The notes under the pieces are model-generated. The model had not been told where the DNA came from, searched no databases, and saw only the letters and a program-made list of their open reading frames with translations. The translations under genes were made by a program, and so were the position numbers. Positions 1-11,900 of a stretch of 64,000 bases of DNA are shown one piece after another. Positions within the stretch are counted from its first letter, which is position 1. Each line of letters begins with the position of its first letter. Source of the stretch: Rachicladosporium sp. CCFEE 5018 (taxonomy: Eukaryota > Ascomycota > Dothideomycetes > Cladosporiales > Cladosporiaceae); the NCBI GenBank assembly GCA_002077045.2, contig KZ111153.1, positions 1,021,681 through 1,085,680 of the forward strand, given 5' to 3'.

Positions 1-989
1 TTGACTGAGGAGTTCACCAAGGAGATGTACGGTGGAGCCGTCACCAGTATGTCAAATTGCATTACTATGACTAGCTGCACGATACTGACAGCCTCGCCAC
101 AGACATTGAGCTCATGAATGAGCCGATTTTTGAGCTCGCCAAGCTCCAGACGTTCTACACAGCTGGCGCGGAGGTGGTCAGTGTCGCTAACTCCAGCGGC
201 ATCAATACAACGTTTCATGGTAAGCTGAGCGACATAGTCGGGACATGGGTGCATGCCTACTGACCGATCTCAGATGCTTTCTACAACCCGCCAAACTGGA
301 AGAACTACGATCCCCTCAACATGAACTCTGGCAGCAACGGCAAATATCTGACGCTCGACACTCATCAGTTCTGGGCGTTCCCGCCCCTAGACACGCTGTC
401 CGTGCCCGATATCCTTGGCCGCATCTGCGCATTCGGTCTCGAGCTCAAGCAGTTGGACACTGGTATTCTGCCCACCATCGTTGGCGAGTGGAGTCTTTCC
501 ACTGGCCACACCGCCAACTCAACCACGGACAGTGGCCAGGATCGTGACAAGCGCACATGGTTCCGTGAGCTCTTCGAGGCCCAGAACGCAGCCTACACGC
601 CGAACGGCCCTGGTCAAGCGTCCATCGGCTGGTACTTCTGGAGCTGGAAGACGGAGTATGACATTGACGCTTGGTCGTACCGTAAGGGCGTCGAGCAGGG
701 CTACATCCCGTCCAACATCAGCGACCCATCGACGTATGCGTACCCGATCACGACCGATAACACCGGATGCATTGACGGGTCCTTCAACTGGCAGGCTCCC
801 GAGATTGCGCAAGCAAGTAGCTCTGCAACGTCGTCTGCTGGTAGCAAACCGACTTCGACAGGCACGGCCACTTCAGGATCAGCGAGCGCAGCGTCGACAA
901 CCGCGTCCGGCGCAGCAAATGTGTCGCCTGCTAGTGGCGTCAGCGCAGCCCTGGTGATCGCTTTGGCATACGTGGTGTGCAGCTTGTGA
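1..989 (+). CDS. GPI-anchored GH5 exo-beta-1,3-glucanase, 3' part (copy A)
   Basis: Glycoside hydrolase family 5 wall glucanase. The 5' end lies left of the window. Exons 1-46, 103-219 and 274-989, with introns 47-102 and 220-273 (GTATGT..CAG and GTAAGC..CAG). The acid/base motif IELMNEP opens the second exon and the nucleophile motif IVGEWS is in the last exon. The C-terminus is a Ser/Thr/Ala-rich stretch followed by a hydrophobic tail ending AYVVCSL, typical of a GPI-attachment signal. It is the counterpart of the complete gene at 27944-29512, from which it differs by a handful of residues, for example QASIG for QSSIG and AYVV for AYLV. Splice sites sit at identical positions in both copies. 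Expected role: trimming beta-1,3-glucan at the cell surface. Family assignment is firm; exact substrate is inferred. Confidence 0.85.
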
Positions 990-1480
990 ACGCTATCGGG
1001 AGCTTGGTTACTGTACGAGGTTTCGACGAATTTGTGACTTTCGCAAATGGACCACTGGACAGCATGCGACGGGGCAGTATGGACTTGGTCTACAGATCTT
1101 GCATAGCCGGCGAGCATGTCTTGGCGTGGCGATAGACTCGCATTGGACTTGCAGCGTTTAGGGCATTGTGTAAAATTGCATCTGCGAACAGCATCAGGCG
1201 AGTACATAATACGGAATGACACAAATTCTCTGGCCGTTGAACTATTCGGATGCGAAATCTTTTCACGCTAAAGTAGCAAGTTCTAATGTTGCGTGACTGA
1301 GATCAAATGGCTGCAGCGGCCACCGTTTTATTGACTCTTTCCTCCAGATACAGGGCAACCACTCACAACGACCACAATTGCAGTGCACACTCAAACTTAC
1401 GCGATTATCATCTTTCTCAGTCTACTACCTTACGCTGACATTACAGCCTCACTCAGCATCACCCTCACCCATATGCCAGC
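990..1480. other. Intergenic: GH5 3' flank and RhoGEF 5' leader
   Basis: No coding signal. Positions 1145-1233 are identical to 29668-29756 in the other copy, while bases on both sides differ. A CT-rich stretch around 1380-1480 precedes the RhoGEF start and is probably its promoter and leader. Confidence 0.5.
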
Positions 1481-4400
1481 ATGGCAGATGTCCTCCCCTT
1501 GCCCTTCGGCTCACCTCTACATGATCTCTTCGCGCCTCAAAACACCACATACCGTACCACCTACCCTTCTTCCCACAGCGTTTCCTCTCTCGGCCATACT
1601 CACCATCAGCGTCCTCGCAAGTCAACGAGCAGCTCAGTGTCCAGTGCATCTTACCTCTCTCCACGGCTCCAGCCACGCAATGTCAGCGTCTCGCCTGGAT
1701 CGCATCGCTCATCTTTGCTGGGAGGACTGCCGAACCCGAAGCTCACGGGTGTCGTCAGTCTACATGGCGTGTCCCTACAGGTCTCGCGCGATGCCAGCTT
1801 CATGTCGGCACCAAGCAGGAGGCAGAGGTCGGACTCGGAGTCGATGAGCAGTGTGATACACAACAAGGGTATGCGAGCTAGCTTCCCGGGCATCGTCGGA
1901 CGTGAGACATCAGATTTGATGGGACCAGATGCAGAAGTGGTGAACACTGGCACTGCCACTGCCACAGCTGGCCCTGCCACACAGACGAATTACGACCTCC
2001 CGGAACTTCCGTCTTCGCCACCGGCATCACCGAGCAAGTCAGCAAAACCATTCGGCCGCTGGCTCAGCACGCTGCGTCGGCGTAAGATGAAGGCTCAGTC
2101 GCCCACGCCAGTCACTCGCAGCACTCAACGCTGGGTCATGGACGACTTCGAACCTGCGCCACCGGTCTCTCAGCAACGCGCGAGTCACAAGAAATCCGAC
2201 TCTACTACTTCGTCATTTAACTTCGTCGCTGGCATCAAGTCTGCGACAATTACATTGGCAAGCATGAGCATCGCACCTCTCTCTAGACGCACGAGCAAAT
2301 GGCATCGTGGGCACAATCGACGAAGCAGTATCGTGTCAGGGTCGGACGTACGGCCGTCTGCTGAGACGCAGCGCAGTGTACTTGATGAGGCGGCGAAGAT
2401 GAGGAGCAGGAAGAGGAGAGAGAAGCTGGAGGAGCTCATCAGGACGGAAGAGAACTATGTGGCTGATGTGAAGGCGTTGTCAAACGTATGGACGTCGTGT
2501 GGTAGTCACGTAGTAAGGTGCTGATCGATCAAGCAGGCTTACTTCACGATACTCGGCCATCACCCAACACTCACGAGCTTCGCTCGGGCATCAGCGCAGC
2601 GGACCATCAACGACATTCTGCACATTCACGATGAACTTTTGGGCAATCTGTACTCCGTAGTACCGTCCGCAGAGTACGATCAGCACATCGCCAAAGCTTC
2701 CGTCATGCAGGAAGGCATCAGGCCAAACCATGTTCGCTGGCATAGCGTGGACATCGTGCCCGGTCAAGCCACGATCCACCCTTCGCCGAAGCGACTATCC
2801 CTCGCAGCTGCGATGCATCAGCGCCGGCGCTCGCTGCAGGTCAACCGGAGCTCTGAGCAAGAAGCTGCTGTCTTGCGATGCGCGCCGCAGGTCGTTGCGA
2901 GTGTGGCAGAGGTGTTTCGGAAATACGTATGAGCAGAGCAAATGGCTTCCTGACGATCTCGTTGTGTGAATCGAACGCGCTCGCTGACAGCCTTGACTTG
3001 GTACCTCGCAGATCCCTCGCTTCTCGATCTACTCGGACTACGGCGCAGACTATGAGATCGTGGCGCGAGACATCGAGGAGACTCAACGTAGTATCGCGAC
3101 ATGGCCTGACTTCGATCGCGCGATCGAGGCATTGAGCTCGACTGTCAACCCTGAGCGGAGTCGGGAGGCGAACAGAAAGAAGGCGCTCACCATCAAGGAT
3201 CTCCTGATTAAGGTGAGCGTGGCCGTGAGAGATGAGGCAAGTAGGTATGCGCGACTGATAGCGTTTGTAGCCCATCCAGCGACTCCCACGCTACGAGCTG
3301 CTTTTCGGCGATCTAGCGAAGCTGACACCAGTCTGCGATGGTCCGGAGACTCACGCATCCTTGCAAGACCTACTGAGCCAGCTCAACGCAACATGCCAGG
3401 ACATGAACGCCGCCAAAGACAGCGATCCGGCCAGACTCCGCAAGCTTGAGACGACCTGGCTGCTAGGTGATCGCCTCATGTTTTCCGACCAAGTGCCCAA
3501 GAGCATCTTTCTGCAGATGCTAGGTCCCGTTGAGCTGTGCGCGTGCTTGCACACCGCCTATAGGAGTAAGGGCGAGTTCATGAAGGGCATGTATGTAATT
3601 TGTGTGCTTTTCGACACTACACTACTGCTCGCCACTGCCGAGGAAGAAGGCGCAAGGTATGCCGTACTGGCTGGTGTGCCCCTTGCGAGTGCAGCAATCG
3701 AGGAAAGCGACAATCGCAAAGGTCTGCAGTGCTACACTGCGCCGCATACTTGGAAGCTCGTCTTCGAGCATGGTGCGAGGGTGTACGAGATCATACTCAC
3801 GGCCTGCTCAGCTGTCGAGGCGCTGGTCTGGCGCGAACAGCTCGAGCTCCGCACTCAAGCTCAATCTCTGGCCGTAGCACAGGGCAAAAGCAACGTCTTC
3901 GAGCTCCATTCTCCACTCGTCAACGACCTTCGCAGCATCGGCAAGGCTTTTGGCAAGCCAGGGTCGTTCATCCGCCAGGCTAGTTCCACGAACGTGCACC
4001 GTACAGCCACTGTAGGGCCGATGACGGATCTGAACCAGGTGATCATTAAGAACACCCTGGCGGTCAAAGACGCTCAAGAGACCGCCGCCTCTTCAGCTAC
4101 GAGTCTGCAGATTCCACGCTCGCAGTCTGTTGCAACGCCAAGCCACGTCCAAACGCTTGCACCACGCAGAGCGGACAGAGTAAGACTAGAAATCCTGCTC
4201 AACGACGTCTGGTCAAAGCACCTGCTCCCGTATCCAGGCATGACAGTCCGACGCTCAGAGCAGATTCGCGGCAGCGCCAACAACGTCATGCGCAAGTTCA
4301 GTATGGCTTCGATCACGTCCAACTTCTCATCAAAGCGGTCTGCGAGCTATACGAGTATGTCCGGCTACCCTGGCAGTGTAAGGAAAGAAGATGTGCCGCC

Positions 4401-4836
4401 GCCACATTTGCTGAGCAAAGCAAGGCCCGTACCGAAGCCAGCCAGGATGCCGCTGAGCGATCTCCTGCCAGCAGACTTTGACTTACAGAACGAAAGGGAG
4501 AAGAAGGGTGGCGTGAGGAGGGGGTTCAGGGCGCTTACTATGACTATGGAGAGGCCATTTAGTCCGCTACTGGCGGGAGACGGGAGGGGCAGTTCGTTGA
4601 GGAGGGCCAAGAGTGTGAGGGACAATGTTGCCGGGGTGGCGGAGACTTGTGGAACGGCCGGGCTGGCACAAGTGCCTGTCCGGGCGAAGACGCCACTTGG
4701 GGTTCCGATGCGGATGGAGCTGCCAGCGCTTCCACCAGACACGGAGGAGCATGCCGTGAAGGCGCAGGGCATTGAAATGATGAAGTCACCGAAGAAGTCG
4801 AAGAGCAAGAGGCTCCTGCAGTTGCTGCGGCAGTGA
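1481..4836 (+). CDS. Rho guanine-nucleotide exchange factor (DH domain), 1053 aa
   Basis: Exons 1481-2485, 2537-2926, 3012-3212 and 3271-4836; all junctions are GT-AG and keep phase 0. Residues 1 to about 315 are Ser/Pro/Arg-rich and probably disordered. The Dbl-homology domain starts near residue 318 (EKLEELIRTEENYVADVKAL) and its conserved block LLIKPIQRLPRYELLF is created exactly by the third splice junction, which supports the gene model. A PH-like region follows (about 560-690, with WKLVFEHG), then a long basic, Ser-rich tail. Such proteins load GTP on Rho/Cdc42 GTPases that control polarity and glucan synthesis. Which GTPase it serves cannot be read from sequence. A second allele or homeolog begins at 30000 but is cut by the gap. 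Confidence 0.85.
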
Positions 4837-5352
4837 AGCTCTGGGCCCAGGGCGATGCGATCGGAACGTGGGGTTAGCATAACATACTCCACGAGTATCA
4901 TATAAACATGCATATGTCTTTCATGCAACGACCGGGGACGGCGCAGTTATACACCACGTCGCATGCATGCCCATATGAGATTGTAGTGAGGAGACGCGTG
5001 AAGAGAAGTCTCGACTTCACGTCTTTGACACGAATTGATTGGCGCGTGGTGACGCTCGGCTTGGCGAATGTTTACACGGTGCATGGCAACCATTTGGGAA
5101 CGAGCATCTGACCTCCACATACCTTACCTACTAATCTACAAGATTCTCAAACGATCCAGCAGAGTAGTCCAGAACATCTCACCATACAGTGCTACCAAAA
5201 CACCCATCCACAACCAATACCTACACATCACCCAGCCCCCAATCCTCAACCTCGATCATCTTCAATACTGAACGAAGGCACATGAAGCCAACGCTCGCTA
5301 CGAAGAGCACACGAACACCCTCGCAAGACCATCACTCTAGGCCATCGCCAAC
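4837..5352. other. Intergenic between RhoGEF and E2 gene
   Basis: No convincing ORF. The last 200 bases are A/C-rich with pyrimidine runs, as expected of a fungal promoter and 5' leader. This stretch is missing from the second copy because it falls in the 30965-31064 gap. Confidence 0.4.
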
Positions 5353-6003
5353 ATGGCCAGTCATACGAGTACTTCCACCACGTCCCTCCAATCCAGCAAA
5401 CCCATAGCTCCACCAAGTAGCGCAGTGATCAAGCGGTACGCCCTCTCCCCAAGCCCATTCCCCAGTAACACATCCTAACAACCCTCTAGCCTCCAATCCG
5501 AGCTCCTCGCCCTCATGTCCTCACCCACTCCCGGCCTCAGCGCCTTCCCCACAACCTCCCTAACCCTCTGGACTGCCACCCTGTCCGGCCCCAGCGCAAC
5601 ACCCTACGAATCCCTAACCTTCAAGCTCACCCTCTCCTTCCCTTCAAACTACCCTCACGCGCCGCCAGAAGTGCTGTTCAAAACGCCCATATATCATCCG
5701 AATGTGGATATGAAGGGGAGGATTTGTTTGGATATATTGAAAGCGGCGGGGAGCGGAGGTGAGGGCGGGGGGTGGAGTGCTGCGCTGAATGCGGAGACGG
5801 TGTTGTTGAGTGTGCAGAGTTTGTTGGGGGAGCCTAATAAGTAAGTCGACACTTTTGAGGATTTCTGCTGGAGATGACACTGACTCCTGTGTAGCGCATC
5901 ACCACTGAACGGCGAGGCGGCCATAGTGTGGGATCGCGATATGGAGGAGTTCAGGCGAAAAGTGTTGGCAAGGCACCAGGAGCCGGGGGAGTTGGACGCT
6001 TGA
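5353..6003 (+). CDS. UBC11: Ubiquitin-conjugating enzyme E2, UBC11/UBE2C type, 180 aa
   Basis: Exons 5353-5435, 5490-5840 and 5895-6003. The protein is an N-terminal Ser/Thr-rich extension of about 28 residues followed by a UBC fold. Seen motifs: YESLTFKLTLSFPSNYP, the HPN motif (YHPNVD), catalytic Cys107 in GRICLDILK, and QSLLGEPNNASPLNGEAA near the end. The pair SLLGEPN / NASPLN is characteristic of the E2-C class, which works with the anaphase-promoting complex to degrade mitotic cyclins. Between the catalytic Cys and the following helix lies a Gly-rich insert (AAGSGGEGGG) that I do not expect in E2-C. The last intron splits the Asn codon of GEPNN. Single copy in this window, since the second locus is lost in the gap. 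Confidence 0.85.
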
Positions 6004-6295
6004 GAGAACGACACGAAGTATCCGGGTAGGTGGCGCATCACTTGGAATCACCTGGGAAGGACATTGCATAGCGGGCGGGGACCATGAGCGGAGGAGTCGG
6101 TCATTGCATCTTCATGCGGATGCGGTCACTGGGTATCGTGCATAGGACAGTCGCCAGACGAAACAACCTACCTTACCAAAGATGCAGTTCCTAACTTCCT
6201 ATGCGTCTGTACAGAATTACCTACACTACAGTCTATACACTCCAAGTCCCTTCCAATATCTGTACACTAGGCCATGATCTAACACCCATGCCAGC

Positions 6296-7963
6296 TCAAA
6301 GCTTGATCGACACTCCATACTGATCCAGCATGATCCCAGTCCCGCACACCACCCCAATGTAGCCCACGAGCCAGACCATCGCCTCTATGTCACCGACATG
6401 CCAGGTCTTGACGCTCAAGTTGACAGCCCCAGTGAGCAGATTCGCCAACAAGAACACCACCAGCCCATTGCGATTGAAAGCGGCCAATACCTTGCTAGTA
6501 GCTTCCTCGATTCTGGTCTTCTCAACCGCTTTGTCACGACTGCGGTACAGCTGAGGAAACATGAGCATCTCCACGCCACAGAACAGCAGCAGTTGCGCAG
6601 TGTTGAAAGCGCAGACCCAGCAGACGTACGCCAGATTCGCCATGCGCCTTGAGACGAAGAGACGAGGCCCATAATGCCACATCGCCCACGTGCTGAAGAC
6701 GAACCACAGCGCCGACCACTTGGCGAGATGAATAACAGCCAGCTTCGGCAGTGTGCCCAAACCTCTCAACGCCTCATCAGGCGCCCAAGGCTTCTTCGCA
6801 GCAATTTCATCAGGGCTCTGACCAAGGACCGAAGCGAGCCACTCAGCATCCTCGTCCATGGAGTCCTTCTGCTCCTGCATCTGGCGCTTGGCCTGCTGCA
6901 GCGTAGTCTCTGTGCTAGGCTCCTGGTCGCGAGGCAAGATGCCCTCGCCTACACCGAAGCCACCGAGGAAGATTGCGAAGTAGCCGATGAAGCTGTAGAT
7001 ACCTTCGCGGTTCTGGGAGAGGAAGTCGCCTGGGATGCGGTCGGAGAGGAGGATGTAGGCTTTCATGCCGGGGGTGAGGTAGAGGTAGATCTCGTAACTG
7101 ATGGCTATGCAGAAAGCGAGAGTGCCGATCGAGGGGACGCGACGCAAGATGGGTTGTAGAAGAGCGGTAGTCGGAGAGAGCAGGGCTAGCGTGAAGAAAA
7201 AGTTCCAGTGTACGCCGTATTCAGAGATGTGTTCCGTGTAGTCGAGAGACTTGACGCTTGCAAGTCGTACAAGGCCCAGAGCGAACAGTGGTAGCGCGTG
7301 GCGAAGAGAGGTCTTTATGCCATTGAAGAAGGATGCGTGGGAGCCCATGAGTTGGTCCTTGAGATGCTGGCGGGCTGCCACAATACCGGCTGCGAAGACG
7401 AATGAGCCGACACCGAGATCCATGAGAGAAGTCCCGAAGTTCTCTGTCTTGGCAAAGCGACGAGGGAAGACCGGAAAGTCGACAGCAAGGATGCTAGCAC
7501 AGGTGATGATCAACATGGCACCACGGTAGCTTGTAATAAAGGGCTTGACCGGCAAAGGGGATCGATCGTCGACCAAGTCCTCATCCTGACTTGCTTTCGC
7601 GTCCGTTGTGCCATTAGTCACGGCGACTTTAGTATCAATCGAGTCTGCCTGCGGTTCCGAAGCGTCCGCTGCCTTGGGCTGCAAGTACACTGCAATGGCC
7701 GGAACTAGTAACAACCCAAGTAATGTCTGAGGTTGATCGGCGTATATGGTCGTCGCAAACAGGATCATGCAACATTGCAGAACGAAGTCCGTGACGTACG
7801 CAGTGAGGTTGAAGGGCTTGAAGAAGGCCTGTCGAGTCTGCAGTACAGACCAGACGAAAACGCTGATGGGTGCCGCAAGAGTAAGCAAGTTGATCTCCCA
7901 AATGCCTCCGCCTTGCAAGTCTGAGACTGAAGCCAGCTTCTCGGCCTTGTACTCGGGCGTCAT
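6296..7963 (-). CDS. GWT1: GPI-anchor inositol acyltransferase GWT1/PIG-W, 555 aa
   Basis: Single-exon ER membrane protein that acylates the inositol ring of GlcN-PI during GPI-anchor synthesis. Recognised from the block DFPVFPRRFAKTENFGTSLM followed by DLGVGSFVF, and from SEYGVHWNFFFTLALL, both hallmarks of the family. There are about a dozen hydrophobic segments and a polar loop near residues 110-150 (AADASEPQADSIDTK). The C-terminus ends MLDQYGVSIKL. Length is normal for filamentous fungi. It is divergently oriented to the gene at 8922, with 958 bp between. The GPI-anchored GH5 and GH17 glucanases in this window are candidate clients of the pathway. The second copy (31065-32545) lacks the last 62 codons because of the gap. 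Confidence 0.93.
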   Translation of the reverse strand: MTPEYKAEKLASVSDLQGGGIWEINLLTLAAPISVFVWSVLQTRQAFFKPFNLTAYVTDFVLQCCMILFATTIYADQPQTLLGLLLVPAIAVYLQPKAADASEPQADSIDTKVAVTNGTTDAKASQDEDLVDDRSPLPVKPFITSYRGAMLIITCASILAVDFPVFPRRFAKTENFGTSLMDLGVGSFVFAAGIVAARQHLKDQLMGSHASFFNGIKTSLRHALPLFALGLVRLASVKSLDYTEHISEYGVHWNFFFTLALLSPTTALLQPILRRVPSIGTLAFCIAISYEIYLYLTPGMKAYILLSDRIPGDFLSQNREGIYSFIGYFAIFLGGFGVGEGILPRDQEPSTETTLQQAKRQMQEQKDSMDEDAEWLASVLGQSPDEIAAKKPWAPDEALRGLGTLPKLAVIHLAKWSALWFVFSTWAMWHYGPRLFVSRRMANLAYVCWVCAFNTAQLLLFCGVEMLMFPQLYRSRDKAVEKTRIEEATSKVLAAFNRNGLVVFLLANLLTGAVNLSVKTWHVGDIEAMVWLVGYIGVVCGTGIMLDQYGVSIKL

Positions 7964-8921
7964 GTTTGCGTTGGCTGATATTCGTTGAAGTCGGAATTGT
8001 CAAGCTGTGAAATGAACAGGAATGGCGTTGAGGCTGCAGGAGCTGTGGTGCTGCTTATATGCGATCCATGGTTTTCGATTCCGACAGAGAGTGCGACTTC
8101 ACACTCGTACTGCCAGTCGCGAAAATCACTCAGTTGATAATTAATGTTTTCAACGCGGCAGATGCCATTCGCTGCACGTATGCAAGATTTGTGATCCGCC
8201 ACCTTTAACTTCGTAAAGCGCATGCCGTGCACACGGCTCGTAAACGTGGGAGACGCGTGGCATTTTAGCTGACGGCAGGAGCAATACCACACGTTCCTTG
8301 GCGGAGCTTCCGGAGGGACCTCACTTCTCCTTTCGTTCGTCTGCATTCACGGTGATACGTTGCACAAGATATGATCAGACAGCCAGGATGCTGCCTGTGA
8401 CTTACCAACTCTTTGCCGGGCTCCTGGGACTGACATGCAGGTTCCCTCCGCTCTGTGCGGCGTGTTCGCATCTCGCCTTGTTGACGTTGAACGGCGTAGC
8501 TCGACAGCCCTCGCTTGATGCTGTGATGCGATACTATGAGACGACCAGATCCGTCAGGACAGGATGATATGTAGCTCAGCGCTGAGCAGGTGCGATTCGG
8601 CGCCGGGATGGACAAGGCAGGCGCGACTTGTGCGCTCTTGACACAGGCAAGAGCACAGTCGAGACCGCCCCTACCCGTTTGTGAGTCTTGTGTCCCACCA
8701 AGCTACATCCTTGTCCGCTGCACATTCACATCACAAACACAACACAGCGACACCCCTCTGCACCCATATCATATTCTTTGTTGACGCTCTGCTGTCTCGG
8801 CTCCCGCACTCACCTCATCCTCACCACCGAGTCCTGCTGTGCACGCGGCGTGAGGGTGTCCAGGGTCTTGCCCTACATTGTCTGAGGAGCTATCACATGC
8901 AGGACTAGTCATCTCAGCAGG
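7964..8921. other. Divergent promoter region between GWT1 and the 1049-aa gene
   Basis: 958 bp with only short, overlapping ORFs of no recognisable kind. Pyrimidine-rich stretches toward 8700-8900 look like a 5' leader of the plus-strand gene. It is repeated unchanged at 32546-33503. Confidence 0.4.
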
Positions 8922-11900
8922 ATGCCGCTCTCCGACATCACGAACGCGCAGCAGCCTCCCACGGCTCGTCACAAACGCTTCTCTTCCATTGGGACGCACA
9001 GCTCTCCGGGAGGACAGGATGAGAACGCCGATCCATCGCCTCGTGCAACGCCTGCGCGTCTGCGTGGCTTTTTGGACCAGACCAAAGCCTCATCTGCCAA
9101 GACTACGACCCCTCCAGCTCAGCGCACTCTCGCTCAACCTCACTCTCGCAGAAACACACCACTTTCTGAACGTGACAACGAGAGCCTGCGCACGCGACCT
9201 GGTGCTCCCACGCAACTCCCCACGCCAGTCAGCAAGTGGAACGGTGGCCAGTCGAGTGTCCGTAGTGCTTCGCGGAGCACGCCTCTCTCGAACAGCAAAT
9301 CGTCGCCACTGCTCGTGAAGACAAACGAACCATCACACAGCGCGTCTCCTGTACGTACAGATCTAGCCTACAATTCTTGCTCTTACTGATGTTATCCTAC
9401 ATAGCAGTCGCCGAGTATGCCTTTATTGAGTCGGCGCAAGCCTACGGCCAATAAGCCTCTGCCAGCTCGTCCGATCGCACGACTTGTGCACGATCCAAGT
9501 CCATCCAAGGACAGTCGTAAAGTCATCGACGCTCACGAGAAACCTCTGCGACTTTCGGTCGCAGGCTCCGTACAGGAGTGGCCAGCCCTGATACCAAACC
9601 CGAACGCCCCTCAGCATCAATTCGATGACCGATGCTTATCCCTGGCAACATTCGTCAGCGCTTCAGAGGCTGTCGACAACCTGCAATACGGAAATGACGC
9701 TATGGACTCACCCTATCTACCCCGTAATAGCTCGATGGGCAAGTGCACAAGCAACACCGTGCCTCTCCAAGGCCACACGGCGGATGCAGCAGCTCCGTTG
9801 AGCAATAACGATGCACAAACAACCTCTGAGATCGTTTCCAAGAGCACCAAAGATGCTCGTCGCGCCACTTCGCGACCGCACAGTCCCTCGCCGGCATCAT
9901 TCTCGCGACCTCGTCCAGCGAGTATCTCGTATCCGCGCGCAAGCGGATCCCCTTCTGTCGAGAGCTCTCCTGCGCCTGCTCTTACCCCGAAGACGGCTTC
10001 GCACATTCCACTGTCTGCACATAAAAAAGCCACGCTTGTCGACATAAAGGGCCGGCGCTCTTCAGCTATTCCCACTCCGCTCAAGAGTGAGCGTGGTCTC
10101 AGTTTCGGTGGCAGGCGCATCGAGTCACCCGATCCTCTGAAGATCCTCGACCATGGCATCAAACGCCGTCAACTTCGACGTGCGAACGCCAACGAGACGT
10201 CTTCCACCGTCAGCACTGTACCAACCAGAGTACTCAACAGCGATGCTACCCCACCCCTCGGGCATAGCATACCCGGATCTCTCGAGAGCACCACGGGATC
10301 GAGCACCGAAGACGAGGAGGAAGTCACCACACCGTCTGACACATCGGTTTACTTTGTCAAGCACGGCTACAAGCCCAAGCATCTCAGTAAGGTGTCTGGG
10401 AGTCACTATGGCGGTGCCACGCTCAAGGTATACGACGAGGCGGAGGTCAGCTTCGGCAAGCCGCCACCTTCGAACAGTCCCTTTACTGGGCCACTGCAGA
10501 CGATCCCGTCTGAGGCCATGCTGCCGATCATGCAGGAGCATGACTACTCCCAAACTGCGAATCACCAGCCTAATATCGTCATCAAGCCGACTGAGTTCCC
10601 GGCGTTCGCCCAGCGAATGTCATCTCTACAGGACAAGCATGTCGCTGCTAACCGGCGGACATATGGGAGCAAAGCTATCGACGACACAACCAAGACGGGA
10701 CTAGTTACCCTCCTCCGCGAAGCCAACCATGAAGATACTCTAATCAGTCAGTGCGGCTCTCAAGGTTTGGACAAGAAGACAAAGCAAGACATCACTCGCA
10801 CTCTGTCCCTCTTGGAGGGCAAGTGTGGTCCGCCAACTACCGATATCGATCCTGAGCAGCTGTGCTCGATGTTCGGACGCCTCCGCTCCGGCTTCGAAAA
10901 AGCTCCCAAGAGCGCTGCGTTCGTTGAGGACGCTAAATTGGCTGAGCGCTTTCTTGCCAGGCGTGACAGTTCACCACATCAAGTACAAGTGCCGGATGAA
11001 GTCGCTGCCGAAGACTTGCAGCAGCGGATTGACCGATTCGACAGGGTTTCTCATTACTCCATGAGCAAGGCTTTGACGAGTAAGTGGTCTGAGAGCACTT
11101 CGTCGGCAAAGGCATCACCTGCCGACATTGACGAGAGCATGGTCTCTGATATCGACACATCGGCCACGACATGGGATGGCTTTGCGGCTGCACCTCACCA
11201 GGCTGATTTGCTGGCCAGCTCTTCCGGATCGGATGGTAGCATAGATTACCCATCCCTCAGCAAGTTCCATCAGATCCTTGGACCTGACGAGCGCAGCATT
11301 CAGAGCCAGAAAGCCAAGGTACGTCGCACTTCATCGCCCACACTTGGATCGAGACTCCCTGGATCCGTTCGCAATGCTCGAGAGATGGCTCGTAATGCAG
11401 CGGATGGCGTTGGTCGCGCTACTGTCTCTCACAAGAAGAAGTCAGAGAAGACCTCAGTGCCGAGTGTACCGGTGCAGCATGACTCTGCTGAGTTGCCTAG
11501 AGGGCGGCTTGCTTTCGCGCACAAGACTGCGAGCACTACAAGCGTCAATGGCTTGCCAAAGGTATGCACTTACTCAGCCCCCTCCACAATATGAATTCTC
11601 ACTTACCAAATTTCCAGACACCTCGCTCTCGGTCGAAGAGCCGCTTCATGCTTGACAAACTCAACGGTCTCTTTCACAAGCGCGAGCACACGACCAGCGA
11701 GATCCCGCCCCCATTGCCAACGATGCACAAACACTCCGCAACCCCTCAGAGCACCAAGAATGTCAAGATCTCAGCAAATGGCAGTCCCGTGTTGAGGACT
11801 ACGAGAACGCCGCCATTAACCAAGATGCCTACCTTCTCGCCACCAGTCGATGCGTCGCATCCAGGTCTGTCGTCTTCCGCCGCCTCCGTATCACGCACCG

